DNA of 37,378 nt from Thermodesulfobacteriota bacterium. GTDB taxonomy: Bacteria; Desulfobacterota; S145-22. A model generated the notes under the pieces. It worked only from the letters and a program-made list of their open reading frames with translations, ran no database searches and had not been told where the DNA came from. Numbering within the stretch: position 1 is the stretch's first letter; every line of letters starts with the position of its first letter. The position numbers and the translations under genes were made by a program. Location of the stretch: assembly GCA_024763435.1 (NCBI GenBank), contig JANTFN010000002.1, forward strand, positions 1-37,378, written 5' to 3'. Below, piece after piece: positions 6,854 through 14,805 of the stretch.

Positions 6854-7710
6854 AGGTCTTTCTTCCGGGAACGCTTGAGGACCTCTGGGAACGGTGGGAA
6901 AAAATTCCCAACGCCCGGATTTACGCCGGTGGGACCGACTTTATGGTCAAACTGCGCGAAGGGGCGATTCAGGCTCCTGCCCTGATTTGTCTTGAACGTA
7001 TTCCCGCCCTGACGAAAATCAGAGAGGAAGAAAATACCCTCTTCATTGGGGCAGGGGTTTCTCATGCCGGGATTCTTACCCACCCCCTTGTTCAAACCTG
7101 GTGTCCTGTCCTGGTGGAAGCCCTGCGCGTCCTGGGATCTCCCCTTATCCGGAACATGGGAACCCTCGGGGGTAATATCGCTACTGCGTCTCCAGCAGGA
7201 GACAGCCTCCCCGCCCTCTACGTTCTGGATGCGGAAGTCGTTCTTGCTGATGCTCGTAAAACCCGGGTACTGCCCATAAGCGATTTTATTTTGAGCCCCG
7301 GGAAAACCAGTTTGAAGGAACGGGAAATCATTCGCGGTGTCCGAATCCCCAGGCCCATGCCTTACACCATGTCCCGCTATGAAAAGGTTGGGAAACGGAA
7401 GGCTATGGCTGTCGCGGTTGCGAGCCTGGCCGCCTGTCTTCGATTTGACACGAACGGAGTAGTGAAAATCGCCCGCCTCGCCTGGGGAAGTGTGGGCCCG
7501 ACTATTGTGACGGCTTCCCGAGTCGAAAAGGCGCTTGTGGGATTTCCTCTCAGCCGAAAGCACCTGGAAGAAATTGCTCCGATGGTGGAAGAGGCTGTTT
7601 CTCCTATTGACGATATTCGCGCCAGCGCGGTTTACCGGAAAAAAATAGCCATCAACCTTTTGTGCCGGCTTGCGGGAGACAGCAATTTCAATGGGAGGTT
7701 CACACCATGA
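6850..7710 (+). CDS. Molybdenum hydroxylase FAD-binding subunit (CoxM/XdhB-like)
   Basis: 286 aa, FAD subunit passing electrons from the iron-sulfur clusters to an acceptor (NAD, quinone or other). FAD-binding motifs are AGGTDFM (26-32) and MGTLGGNIATASPAGD near residue 100, both diagnostic of the PCMH-type FAD domain; the C-terminal CO-dehydrogenase flavoprotein domain follows. Gene order large-2Fe2S-FAD is one of the common arrangements. No XdhC-type maturation factor or molybdenum-cofactor genes lie in this window, so maturation must be supplied elsewhere. It overlaps neighbours by ATGA at both ends. Confidence 0.93.
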   Translation: MKVFLPGTLEDLWERWEKIPNARIYAGGTDFMVKLREGAIQAPALICLERIPALTKIREEENTLFIGAGVSHAGILTHPLVQTWCPVLVEALRVLGSPLIRNMGTLGGNIATASPAGDSLPALYVLDAEVVLADARKTRVLPISDFILSPGKTSLKEREIIRGVRIPRPMPYTMSRYEKVGKRKAMAVAVASLAACLRFDTNGVVKIARLAWGSVGPTIVTASRVEKALVGFPLSRKHLEEIAPMVEEAVSPIDDIRASAVYRKKIAINLLCRLAGDSNFNGRFTP

Positions 7711-8891
7711 CAGAACGGGGAAAACTCCTCACCCGGGATTTCCTTGTCCTGAATTTTATCATCTTTCTAACCTACTGTAATATCGCGGTATTTTTTCAGC
7801 TCCACGAGTATCTCCTGCATATCATCCACACCTCCCAGGAAGAGGCCGGATTCCTTATCGGGGTCTTTGCCCTCACGGCCCTGATCATCCGCCCCTTCAT
7901 CAGCCCATTCCTGCGGCCGGAAAATGCCCGTAAATGGATCCTTACCGGTGCGGTCGGCGTGGGCATCGCTCTCCTCTTTTATCACCTGGGCAGGGGATTT
8001 GCCGGGATGGCTGCCATTCGGATCATTCACGGGACCTTCTACGTCATCATGGCCACCGCGGTCATGGCGAGAATGGTAGCCTGTATTCCAAAGAATCGGA
8101 GCGCTGAAGCCTTCGGAATCATTTCTGTTATCACGCTTCTTCCCTATGCGGTCCTTCCTCCCCTGATCAATCCCCTCATCACCTGGTTCGGCGGTTTTCT
8201 CCCCGTCTTGGACATAACAGCCCTGTTGATGATTCCAATCCTCCCTCTGTTGGCCCTGATACGTCCTGTCGAAGAGGGAGGAGGGAAGCAAAGTGGAAGA
8301 CTTGCTGTTACCGAATTGAAGGAAAATCTTAAAAACAGACGGATAGTCGGTTTGCTCATCATTTCTCTCTTTGTTTTTACCGCCTTTACCCCTGTTTTCT
8401 ATTTTCTCAAGGGCTACGCGAGGAGTATTGGCATCCGGAATGCCGGGTGGTTTTTTACCATTTCAACTGCTGTGGAAATCCTTGTCCGGCTTATAGGGGG
8501 AAAATTTATGGACCGGGGAGACAAGCCCAGGATCCTCCTTTTTGCGCTGATTCTTCTTCTAACAGGCTATCTCATCCTCGCTCACACTTCATCACACCTT
8601 CTTTTCTATGCCCTCGCTCTTCTTTTCGGGCTGGCATGGGGTATTGCCCTGCCCATCCTGAATGGCCTTGTTTTTGACTACTCTTCTCCCAGATTGCGGC
8701 CACTCAACGCAAACCTGGGGCTTGAGATGTTTCAGGGCGGGTTTTTTCTCGGCCCTTTCCTCGGCGGAATTTTTCTGGCAACAGGGTCTTACCGCACCCT
8801 TTATTACGTTTGCGGCGGCCTGATTATTGTCGCCCTCGCCATGTTGCCCCTGCTGACCTCACCCAAAAACGTCAGGGAGGAAACGATATGA
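7707..8891 (+). CDS. Major facilitator superfamily transporter
   Basis: 394 aa, about 12 predicted membrane helices in the inner membrane. MFS hallmarks include RPFISPFLRPENARKW in the loop 2-3 position and GGKFMDRGDKPR in the equivalent second-half loop, with a central hydrophilic loop (about residues 190-215). I chose ATG 7707 because GGGAGG precedes it by about 8 nt and it overlaps the FAD subunit stop as ATGA; an in-frame ATG at 7662 only reads through the previous gene. Substrate is unknown. Position after a hydroxylase and an aminotransferase suggests import of the substrate or export of the product of this operon. Confidence 0.9.
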   Translation: MTERGKLLTRDFLVLNFIIFLTYCNIAVFFQLHEYLLHIIHTSQEEAGFLIGVFALTALIIRPFISPFLRPENARKWILTGAVGVGIALLFYHLGRGFAGMAAIRIIHGTFYVIMATAVMARMVACIPKNRSAEAFGIISVITLLPYAVLPPLINPLITWFGGFLPVLDITALLMIPILPLLALIRPVEEGGGKQSGRLAVTELKENLKNRRIVGLLIISLFVFTAFTPVFYFLKGYARSIGIRNAGWFFTISTAVEILVRLIGGKFMDRGDKPRILLFALILLLTGYLILAHTSSHLLFYALALLFGLAWGIALPILNGLVFDYSSPRLRPLNANLGLEMFQGGFFLGPFLGGIFLATGSYRTLYYVCGGLIIVALAMLPLLTSPKNVREETI

Positions 8892-9970
8892 TAATTGTCT
8901 GGACCGCAGGGATTTTCTTCATTCTCTTCATCCTTGTAGAAAGCTTTGCCCGCCTTTATCATCGTTTTCGATTCAAAATTCCCTTTCACTCGCGGGTTAT
9001 GGGGGAATATCCCTACAGCCAATTCGTGGAGCAGACTGATCCGCCGCTCTTCTACCGTTTTAAAAAGGGGTTTCGATCGCCCATGATTCATATCAACCGG
9101 TTTCGGTGCCGGGGAGAAGAACCTGCAGAAGACGGACAGAAAAAGCGGATTATGTTGATTGGTGAATCGATGTATTTCGGTGTTAAACTAAGGCATGAAA
9201 AAGAGCTTTGGTCATGCCGGCTGGAACATCTCCTTAAGGAACATGGTTATTCGAACTGGGAGGTTATCAACGCGGGGAACCCCATGTACAACAGCGTTCA
9301 GCACAGGCTTCTATGGGAACAGGACCTGTGCAGGGCAAAACCGGACATCCTCCTCATCAACATGGGGGGAAATGATGTTACCCAGGCCTGGATGATGGGT
9401 GCTCAATGGGAACCGGGCGCGCCCTGGCCCTGGAATTTTATCACGGCTTTGGAAAGAAAATCTCCCTGGTGGAACAAATTCCTTTCACGGTTCTGCTTTT
9501 ACTTTCTTCTTCGAAGAAGCATAACAGCGCGACGGCCCTTTTCCCGTCAGGACGAAATCTTCAAGTGGGAACAGTGCCTGAAAACGATTCACGAGAATTT
9601 TATATCTATCGCCGAGGATGCGGAGAAGGCAGGAGCAAAAGTGGGCTTTATCAGTTTTGCTCCTGCAAGCGACAAAGCCCCAAGGTCGGAAGACCACCCG
9701 AAACTGGAGGCGATTCAATCAAACTGGAAAACATTTGCAGAAGGAAGCTTTCCATACGTCTACCAAATGAACGATTCTTTCCGGGAGGATGTATGCCCGC
9801 AATACGGCTGCCCCTATATTGATCTGATGAAGGTTTTTCACGCCTGTCCGAACCGTTACGAACTTTTCTTTGATATCGGGCACTGGAATGCGGGGGGTAT
9901 GCGGGTCGTCTCGAACACCATTTTTGAGGAACTCGAAAACCTGAGATGGCTTGAAAGAGGAAAAAAGTAA
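8888..9970 (+). CDS. Membrane-anchored SGNH/GDSL-family hydrolase
   Basis: 360 aa. One N-terminal hydrophobic segment (residues about 2-22) anchors the protein, so the catalytic domain is probably periplasmic. SGNH blocks are visible: block I IGESMYFG (Ser nucleophile in GES), block II INAGNPMYNS (Gly), block III NMGGNDV (Asn) and block V DIGHWNAGG (Asp-x-x-His). Family members are esterases, O-acetylesterases or O-acyltransferase partners. The start at ATG 8888 is set by the ATGA overlap with the transporter stop. Two acyltransferase-like (GNAT) proteins are encoded in the same operon, so acylation and deacylation of a common product is a reasonable but untested idea. Confidence 0.85.
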   Translation: MIIVWTAGIFFILFILVESFARLYHRFRFKIPFHSRVMGEYPYSQFVEQTDPPLFYRFKKGFRSPMIHINRFRCRGEEPAEDGQKKRIMLIGESMYFGVKLRHEKELWSCRLEHLLKEHGYSNWEVINAGNPMYNSVQHRLLWEQDLCRAKPDILLINMGGNDVTQAWMMGAQWEPGAPWPWNFITALERKSPWWNKFLSRFCFYFLLRRSITARRPFSRQDEIFKWEQCLKTIHENFISIAEDAEKAGAKVGFISFAPASDKAPRSEDHPKLEAIQSNWKTFAEGSFPYVYQMNDSFREDVCPQYGCPYIDLMKVFHACPNRYELFFDIGHWNAGGMRVVSNTIFEELENLRWLERGKK

Positions 9971-10989
9971 TGGAGAAGGAAATCCAGCCCGGACAGGATG
10001 TATTGATAGACCGCTTTCGTCCGGAAGACGCGGAGGGGGTCGCTAACCTTTTTATCTCTGTTTACGGGGAGGGGTATCCCATTCGGGCCTACGTGGAGCC
10101 GGAACGTCTCAGGGAAGAAAATGCTGCCGAAACCATTATTTCGAGCGTGGCACGGACACCCCGGGGAGAGATTGTCGGTCACAATGCCCTGTTCAGGAGC
10201 GCGCCCCATGCGGGTGTCTATGAATCGGGCGCCGGCCTGGTCCATGAAAACTACCGGGGCGGAAAGGGAGTCTTCACAGAAATGGTTGCCCACGGGCAGG
10301 AACTGGCCCAAAAAACACCTGCCGTCGAAGGCATCTTCGGCGAAGCGGTCTGTAACCATGTTTTTTCCCAGAAACTGACCCATGGGTTGGGATGGAAAAG
10401 CATGGCTGTTGAGGTGGATCTCATGCCCGCCGCTGCTTATGTAAAGGAGAGGAGCGCCCGGGGACGGGTGGCTTCGATTCTTGATTTCAAGACAATTCGT
10501 CCCAGGACCGTCCGCGCCTGCCTGCCTGCCGTTTATGAAAAAGAACTGCAATTTATCTATGATGGCATGGATGATGAGAGAAATCTGGTTCCCTGCAAGG
10601 GATCCCCCCCCGATTCCGTGGAAACCCGCATTGAAAGCCGGTATTTCGAGTTTGCTAACGTGGCCCGGCTGGCCGTTTGGGAAATGGGAAAGGATTTCGC
10701 ACAGGCTTTCCCGGCCCGCGAGAAAGAGATGCTGAACCGGGGAGCAGCGATTACCCAGGTCTGGCTCAACACCGGCGTTCCCTGGTGCGGATGGGCCGTT
10801 GAAATTCTGAGAGATAAAGGGTATTTTCTGGGCGGGGTTCTTCCCCGATGGTTTGACAGTGACGGGTTGCTCATGCTCCGAATTCTACACCGTCCTTTCT
10901 GGGAAGAGATGCGGGTGCATTACGAGCGTGCCCGGAAAATCGTGGCTATCGCCAGAAATGACTGGCAGCGCCTCGGAAAAGAAACCTGA
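9970..10989 (+). CDS. GNAT-like acyltransferase, paralogue of the 1653-2987 C-terminal region
   Basis: 339 aa. The N-terminal half follows a GNAT fold: DVLIDRFRPEDAEGVANLF opening strand and helix, GEIVGHNALFRS strand pair, and an acyl-CoA-loop-like HENYRGGKGVFTEMVAHG near residues 92-110. The C-terminal half (WLNTGVPWCGWAVEIL...GVLPRWFDSDGLLMLRI) looks like a second GNAT-like domain and resembles the C-terminus of the HATPase-fusion protein at the start of the operon. It lacks the N-terminal HATPase-like part. TAATG coupling joins it to the hydrolase. Substrate is unknown; small-molecule, lipid or protein acylation are all possible. Confidence 0.75.
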   Translation: MEKEIQPGQDVLIDRFRPEDAEGVANLFISVYGEGYPIRAYVEPERLREENAAETIISSVARTPRGEIVGHNALFRSAPHAGVYESGAGLVHENYRGGKGVFTEMVAHGQELAQKTPAVEGIFGEAVCNHVFSQKLTHGLGWKSMAVEVDLMPAAAYVKERSARGRVASILDFKTIRPRTVRACLPAVYEKELQFIYDGMDDERNLVPCKGSPPDSVETRIESRYFEFANVARLAVWEMGKDFAQAFPAREKEMLNRGAAITQVWLNTGVPWCGWAVEILRDKGYFLGGVLPRWFDSDGLLMLRILHRPFWEEMRVHYERARKIVAIARNDWQRLGKET

Positions 10990-11044
10990 TTGCGCCGGGA
11001 TTTTCGGGGTGGACAGAAAAAGCCGCCTTTTACGTGGAGGTGAA

Positions 11045-11452
11045 ATGAGGCAAATTATATTGCCGGCCAGGCTGAAAAACCTTGGAGAACTTATTGGTTT
11101 CGTTTCGGCCTGTGCAGAGGATTACGGCCTTTCTCCGGAAAAGATTGGAACGATTGAACTGGCAGCGGAAGAGGCCCTTGTTAATATCATCCGCTACGCC
11201 TATCCGGAAAAGCCGGGGGAGATCGAAATATATTGTCATCAAAACGAAACGGTTTTTATGATTACCTTCAAGGACTGGGGCATTCCCTTCAACCCGCTTT
11301 CCAGGCCGGACCCGAACACGCATCTTTCCCTCGCGGAGCGGCAGATTGGCGGGATGGGAATTTTGCTGATTAAAAAAATGATTCCCGAAGTCCGGTATAA
11401 GCGGGAAAGCCGGACGAATATCCTCTCCTTTGTTATTCCGGAAGAAAAATAA
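11045..11452 (+). CDS. RsbW-like anti-sigma factor serine/threonine kinase (HATPase)
   Basis: 135 aa, GHKL-fold ATPase of the RsbW/SpoIIAB type. It phosphorylates the STAS antagonist and holds a partner protein when the antagonist is phosphorylated. The N-box ELAAEEALVNIIRYAYP (38-54, Asn47), the G1 loop KDWGIPFNP (76-84, Asp77) and the G2 GGMG (102-105) are intact, so it should bind ATP. The start is ATG 11045, preceded by an ideal GGAGG at 11036-11040. A 55 nt gap separates it from the GNAT gene, the largest gap in the operon, so a secondary promoter here cannot be excluded. The phosphatase follows after 11 nt. No sigma factor gene is adjacent. Confidence 0.92.
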   Translation: MRQIILPARLKNLGELIGFVSACAEDYGLSPEKIGTIELAAEEALVNIIRYAYPEKPGEIEIYCHQNETVFMITFKDWGIPFNPLSRPDPNTHLSLAERQIGGMGILLIKKMIPEVRYKRESRTNILSFVIPEEK

Positions 11453-11463
11453 AAAGTGTCGCC

Positions 11464-13416
11464 GTGGGGAAAATGAGGTTGTCAAACAGTATTGAAAAAA
11501 GACTTGCCCTCTGGGTTATTTCGAGTGTTTCCATTATTCTTGCCTTTTCACTGGGGTACAATTACACGGTTTCCAAAAGGCTTATCACCCGGGAAATCGA
11601 GGGAAAGGCCATGGAAACCCTGCGGGCGACCATCAACCGTATGGATATCATTTTTTTTTCCATGGAAAAAGCCACAAAAACCCTGGCCATCCCAATGGAA
11701 GATCGCCGTGTTGCCTCGAATAAAGAGAATATCTTTTTTCTCCTCCAGCGGGTTGTTGCCGAAAACAGGGAAGTTTATGGGAGTACTGTGGCGTTTGAAC
11801 CCTACGCTTTTGATTCCCACCGCCGTTTTTTCGCGCCGTATTATTACAAACACGGCGGCAAGCTGAGTTTCAAGTATATTCCATACAATTACTTCGCGTG
11901 GGGCTGGTACATGATGCCCACGCTCCTCCACCGAGCCGTTTGGGTGGAGCCGTATTTTGATAAGGAAGCGGGAAATATTGTGATGTCCACCTATTCCGTT
12001 CCCCTCTACAGGGCGGATCCGGATAAGAAGGAATTTTTTGCGGTTGCCACGGTGGATGTGTCCCTCGCGTGGCTGCAGAGTATTGTTTCATCTATTAAGA
12101 TAGGGCACACGGGGTATGGTTTTCTTATTTCGAAGAAGGGAACCTTTGTGACCCATCCCGCCAGCCGTCTCGTCATGCGGAAGACTATCTTTGAAGTTGC
12201 CAGAGAAAGGGGAGACAAGGCCCTGTTGAACATCGGCCTGGAAATGATTCGGGGAAAAACCGGGTTTGTTCCCTATGCCGGCCCCTTTGTGAAGAAACCC
12301 GCCTGGTTGGCCTATGCCCCCTTGCGTTCCAACGGCTGGTCCCTCGCGATTATCTTTCCCCGGCAGGAACTTCTTGGAGATGTTCAAAAGCTGAACCGGC
12401 AGATTTTATTTATCAGCCTGCTGGGATTTTTCTTTTTGATGCTTGTCATCGCGTTGATTGCAAAAGGGATTACCCGGCCCCTGCGCTTTCTTGCCGTGGC
12501 GGCCGACCGGATTGCCACGGGTGAATGGGAAACCCCGCTCCCTCCTATTCGAAACGATGATGAAGTCGGGAAATTGACACAATCCTTTGAACACATGAAG
12601 ACCTCACTGAAAAAGTATTTCAATGACCTGAAGGAAACCACGGCGGCACGGGAAAGGATAGAAAGTGAATTAAGGATCGCGAGGGATATCCAGATGGGTC
12701 TTGTCCCCAAGGTGTTTCCGCCTTTCCCGGAAAAGAAAGAATTTGAAATCCACGCCATTCTTGAACCGGCACGTGAGGTGGGGGGCGACCTGTATGATTT
12801 TTTCTTTACCGATGAAACCCACCTTTGTTTTCTTGTGGGGGATGTTTCCGGTAAGGGGGTCCCCGCTGCGTTGTTTATGGCCATGGCCAAGACGCTGATT
12901 AAGTCGACCGCCGCAGGTAAAATCGATCCCGCCGTCATTGTCCGGATGGTAAATCGTGACCTGGCCGCGGATAACCCCTTTGTGATGTTTGTCACGCTGT
13001 TTCTCGGGATTCTCGACATCAAAACGGGGGCCCTGAGTTATTGTAATGGCGGGCATAACCCCCCGTTCCTCCGCCACTTTAATGGAGAGATTTCCCCCCT
13101 TGCGTCAACACACGGTCTCGCCCTCGGCGTTTCAGAAGACTTCACTTACACATCCAGCCAGATCGACCTCCAGCCTCGGGATGTCCTCTTCGTTTATACC
13201 GATGGTGTCACGGAAGCCATGGACCCGCTGGGGGGTCTCTTTGGTGAACAAAGGCTTCAAAACACGTTGTCTGAAATGGGGGAAATAACCGTTCAGGAAA
13301 TAAACGATACTGTCCTAAAAACGGTTTCTGATTTTGCGGATACGGCGCCCCAGGCAGATGATATCACCCTGCTTACCCTGAAATTTAATCAAAAATCTAA
13401 ATCATCGCCGATATAG
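11464..13416 (+). CDS. Membrane sensor PP2C/SpoIIE-type phosphatase (RsbU-like, dCache-HAMP-SpoIIE)
   Basis: 650 aa. Transmembrane helix at about 15-32, a periplasmic double-Cache-like sensor (about 40-300; note the FEPYAFD and YSVPLYR segments), a second helix (314-334), HAMP (335-388), a short coiled coil, then a PP2C/SpoIIE domain (425-645). Metal-binding motifs GGDLYDF (Asp442), GDVSGKG (Asp460), YCNGGHNPP, YTDGVTEAMD and DDITLLTL are present, so it should be an active phosphoserine phosphatase. It probably dephosphorylates the STAS protein at 1315 in response to an external ligand. Start is GTG 11464 or ATG 11473; neither has a clear ribosome binding site. It is the last gene of the operon. 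Confidence 0.93.
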   Translation: MGKMRLSNSIEKRLALWVISSVSIILAFSLGYNYTVSKRLITREIEGKAMETLRATINRMDIIFFSMEKATKTLAIPMEDRRVASNKENIFFLLQRVVAENREVYGSTVAFEPYAFDSHRRFFAPYYYKHGGKLSFKYIPYNYFAWGWYMMPTLLHRAVWVEPYFDKEAGNIVMSTYSVPLYRADPDKKEFFAVATVDVSLAWLQSIVSSIKIGHTGYGFLISKKGTFVTHPASRLVMRKTIFEVARERGDKALLNIGLEMIRGKTGFVPYAGPFVKKPAWLAYAPLRSNGWSLAIIFPRQELLGDVQKLNRQILFISLLGFFFLMLVIALIAKGITRPLRFLAVAADRIATGEWETPLPPIRNDDEVGKLTQSFEHMKTSLKKYFNDLKETTAARERIESELRIARDIQMGLVPKVFPPFPEKKEFEIHAILEPAREVGGDLYDFFFTDETHLCFLVGDVSGKGVPAALFMAMAKTLIKSTAAGKIDPAVIVRMVNRDLAADNPFVMFVTLFLGILDIKTGALSYCNGGHNPPFLRHFNGEISPLASTHGLALGVSEDFTYTSSQIDLQPRDVLFVYTDGVTEAMDPLGGLFGEQRLQNTLSEMGEITVQEINDTVLKTVSDFADTAPQADDITLLTLKFNQKSKSSPI

Positions 13417-13476
13417 AGAAACTTGCCCTGTTTCAGGATTCTGCCCGGGCATTTTCCCTCTGAAAGGCATGGTGGT

Positions 13477-14661
13477 TTAAAGAACACGGCATAGAAGCCC
13501 CTTGAGATAACTGCCCTCGGGAAAGGCGACTCGAACGGGGTGATCCGGCCCCTGGAAAAGGCGCCGAAGGATCTGAATCTCCCGTTTGGCGTCAATCGCG
13601 GCCCAGGATACGATACGTTCAAAGGTTGCCGCGTCGATTCCACCCGAGCAGGAAAAGGTTGACAGGATTCCGCCGGGGCGCAGGAGTTTCATGGCAAGAA
13701 GGTTGATGTCCTTGTAGCCCCGGCTTGCCCGGTTCTGGTGACTTCGCGTGGGGGCAAGGCGGGGGGGGTCAAGGATAATCATGTCGAACTGCCTGCCGGC
13801 ATCCCTGAATTTCCGCAGTACCTGAAAGACGTTCCCCCGGATATTTTCACTTGGAGGCGGGGCGGGAAAATTGGCGGCAAGGTTTTTCTCCCCCAGCGAC
13901 AGGGCCTCATGGGAGGCATCAATCCGCGTGAGGGACGCGGCGCTGTGACCCGCTGTGTAAACAGAAAAACCACCGGTGTAGGAAAAGGCATCGAGGACAG
14001 TTCTCCCCTGCGCGTAAAGGGCCGTTATCCATCGGTTATCCCGCTGATCAAGGTAGAATCCCGTTTTGTGCCCACTGATTGGATTAACGAAGAATTCGTA
14101 CCCATTTTCCTGAATTGCAATGGTTTCAGGCGGTGTTACTCCCGCAAGAATACCGCAATGCGGGGAAAGCCCCTCGAGCTTCAAGATGTCGCTATCGCTC
14201 TTTTCATAGATGCCGCGGGGGGAGAGGATTTCCATCAGATGGTGGGCAATCCTGTTTTTAAGGCGTGCTATGCCGGGATTAAGGCACTGCATGATGAGGT
14301 GATCATTATAACGATCCACAATGAGCCCCGGCATGAAATCAGACTCGGAAAAGACAAGACGGCAGGCATTGGTTTTGTCGGGCAGGGTAGGGAAAACACG
14401 TAGGGAGATGGCGGTTTGAAGGGCCTTTTCCCAAAAATTGTCTTCAACGGATTCCCTGTGCCATGAAAAAAGGCGAACGGGGATGGGAGAAATCGGATTA
14501 TAAAAACCCGTTGCCAGGAGATTCCCCCCCCTGTCGGCAACACGAACAATTTCCCCAGGCTCCCCATGACCGACAACTCTCTCGACGGCACCCGACAGGA
14601 CCCAGGGATGCCGGCGTAAAACAGATTTTTCTTTCCCCTTTTTGAGAATTACCGTTATCAT
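13477..14661 (-). CDS. Class I SAM-dependent rRNA methyltransferase, RlmI-like (PUA plus methyltransferase)
   Basis: 394 aa. The N-terminal PUA-like domain (KSVLRRHPWVLSGAVERV) is followed by the middle RlmI fold and a Rossmann methyltransferase: motif I VLDAFSYTGGFSVYTAG, motif IV IILDPPRLAPT and FSCSGG downstream. The family methylates C5 of a cytosine in 23S rRNA (RlmI, position 1962 in E. coli). I prefer the ATG at 14661 (MITVILKKG) over an in-frame ATG at 14682, because family members start here. A TATACT box at 14671-14676 sits only about 10 nt upstream of that ATG, which would make a nearly leaderless mRNA. It converges with the SpoIIE gene. Confidence 0.88.
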   Translation of the reverse strand: MITVILKKGKEKSVLRRHPWVLSGAVERVVGHGEPGEIVRVADRGGNLLATGFYNPISPIPVRLFSWHRESVEDNFWEKALQTAISLRVFPTLPDKTNACRLVFSESDFMPGLIVDRYNDHLIMQCLNPGIARLKNRIAHHLMEILSPRGIYEKSDSDILKLEGLSPHCGILAGVTPPETIAIQENGYEFFVNPISGHKTGFYLDQRDNRWITALYAQGRTVLDAFSYTGGFSVYTAGHSAASLTRIDASHEALSLGEKNLAANFPAPPPSENIRGNVFQVLRKFRDAGRQFDMIILDPPRLAPTRSHQNRASRGYKDINLLAMKLLRPGGILSTFSCSGGIDAATFERIVSWAAIDAKREIQILRRLFQGPDHPVRVAFPEGSYLKGLLCRVL

Positions 14662-14805
14662 TACAGGTACAGTATAACACATTTTTGTCCCCGCCGCCTG
14701 TTGCGCTTAAACCACGGTGGAGACAAAACAGGACTCTTTCGGAAATTTCTGTTTTTTATAAAGATGCGCTGATTTCAGAATTTTACGCCGCCCTGATTTC
14801 TTGGT

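Noticed and set aside
13442..13451. Palindrome TGCCCGGGCA between the converging SpoIIE and methyltransferase genes, considered as a terminator
   Set aside because: It has no loop and no adjacent T run on either strand. A longer imperfect pairing nearby is too weak to call.
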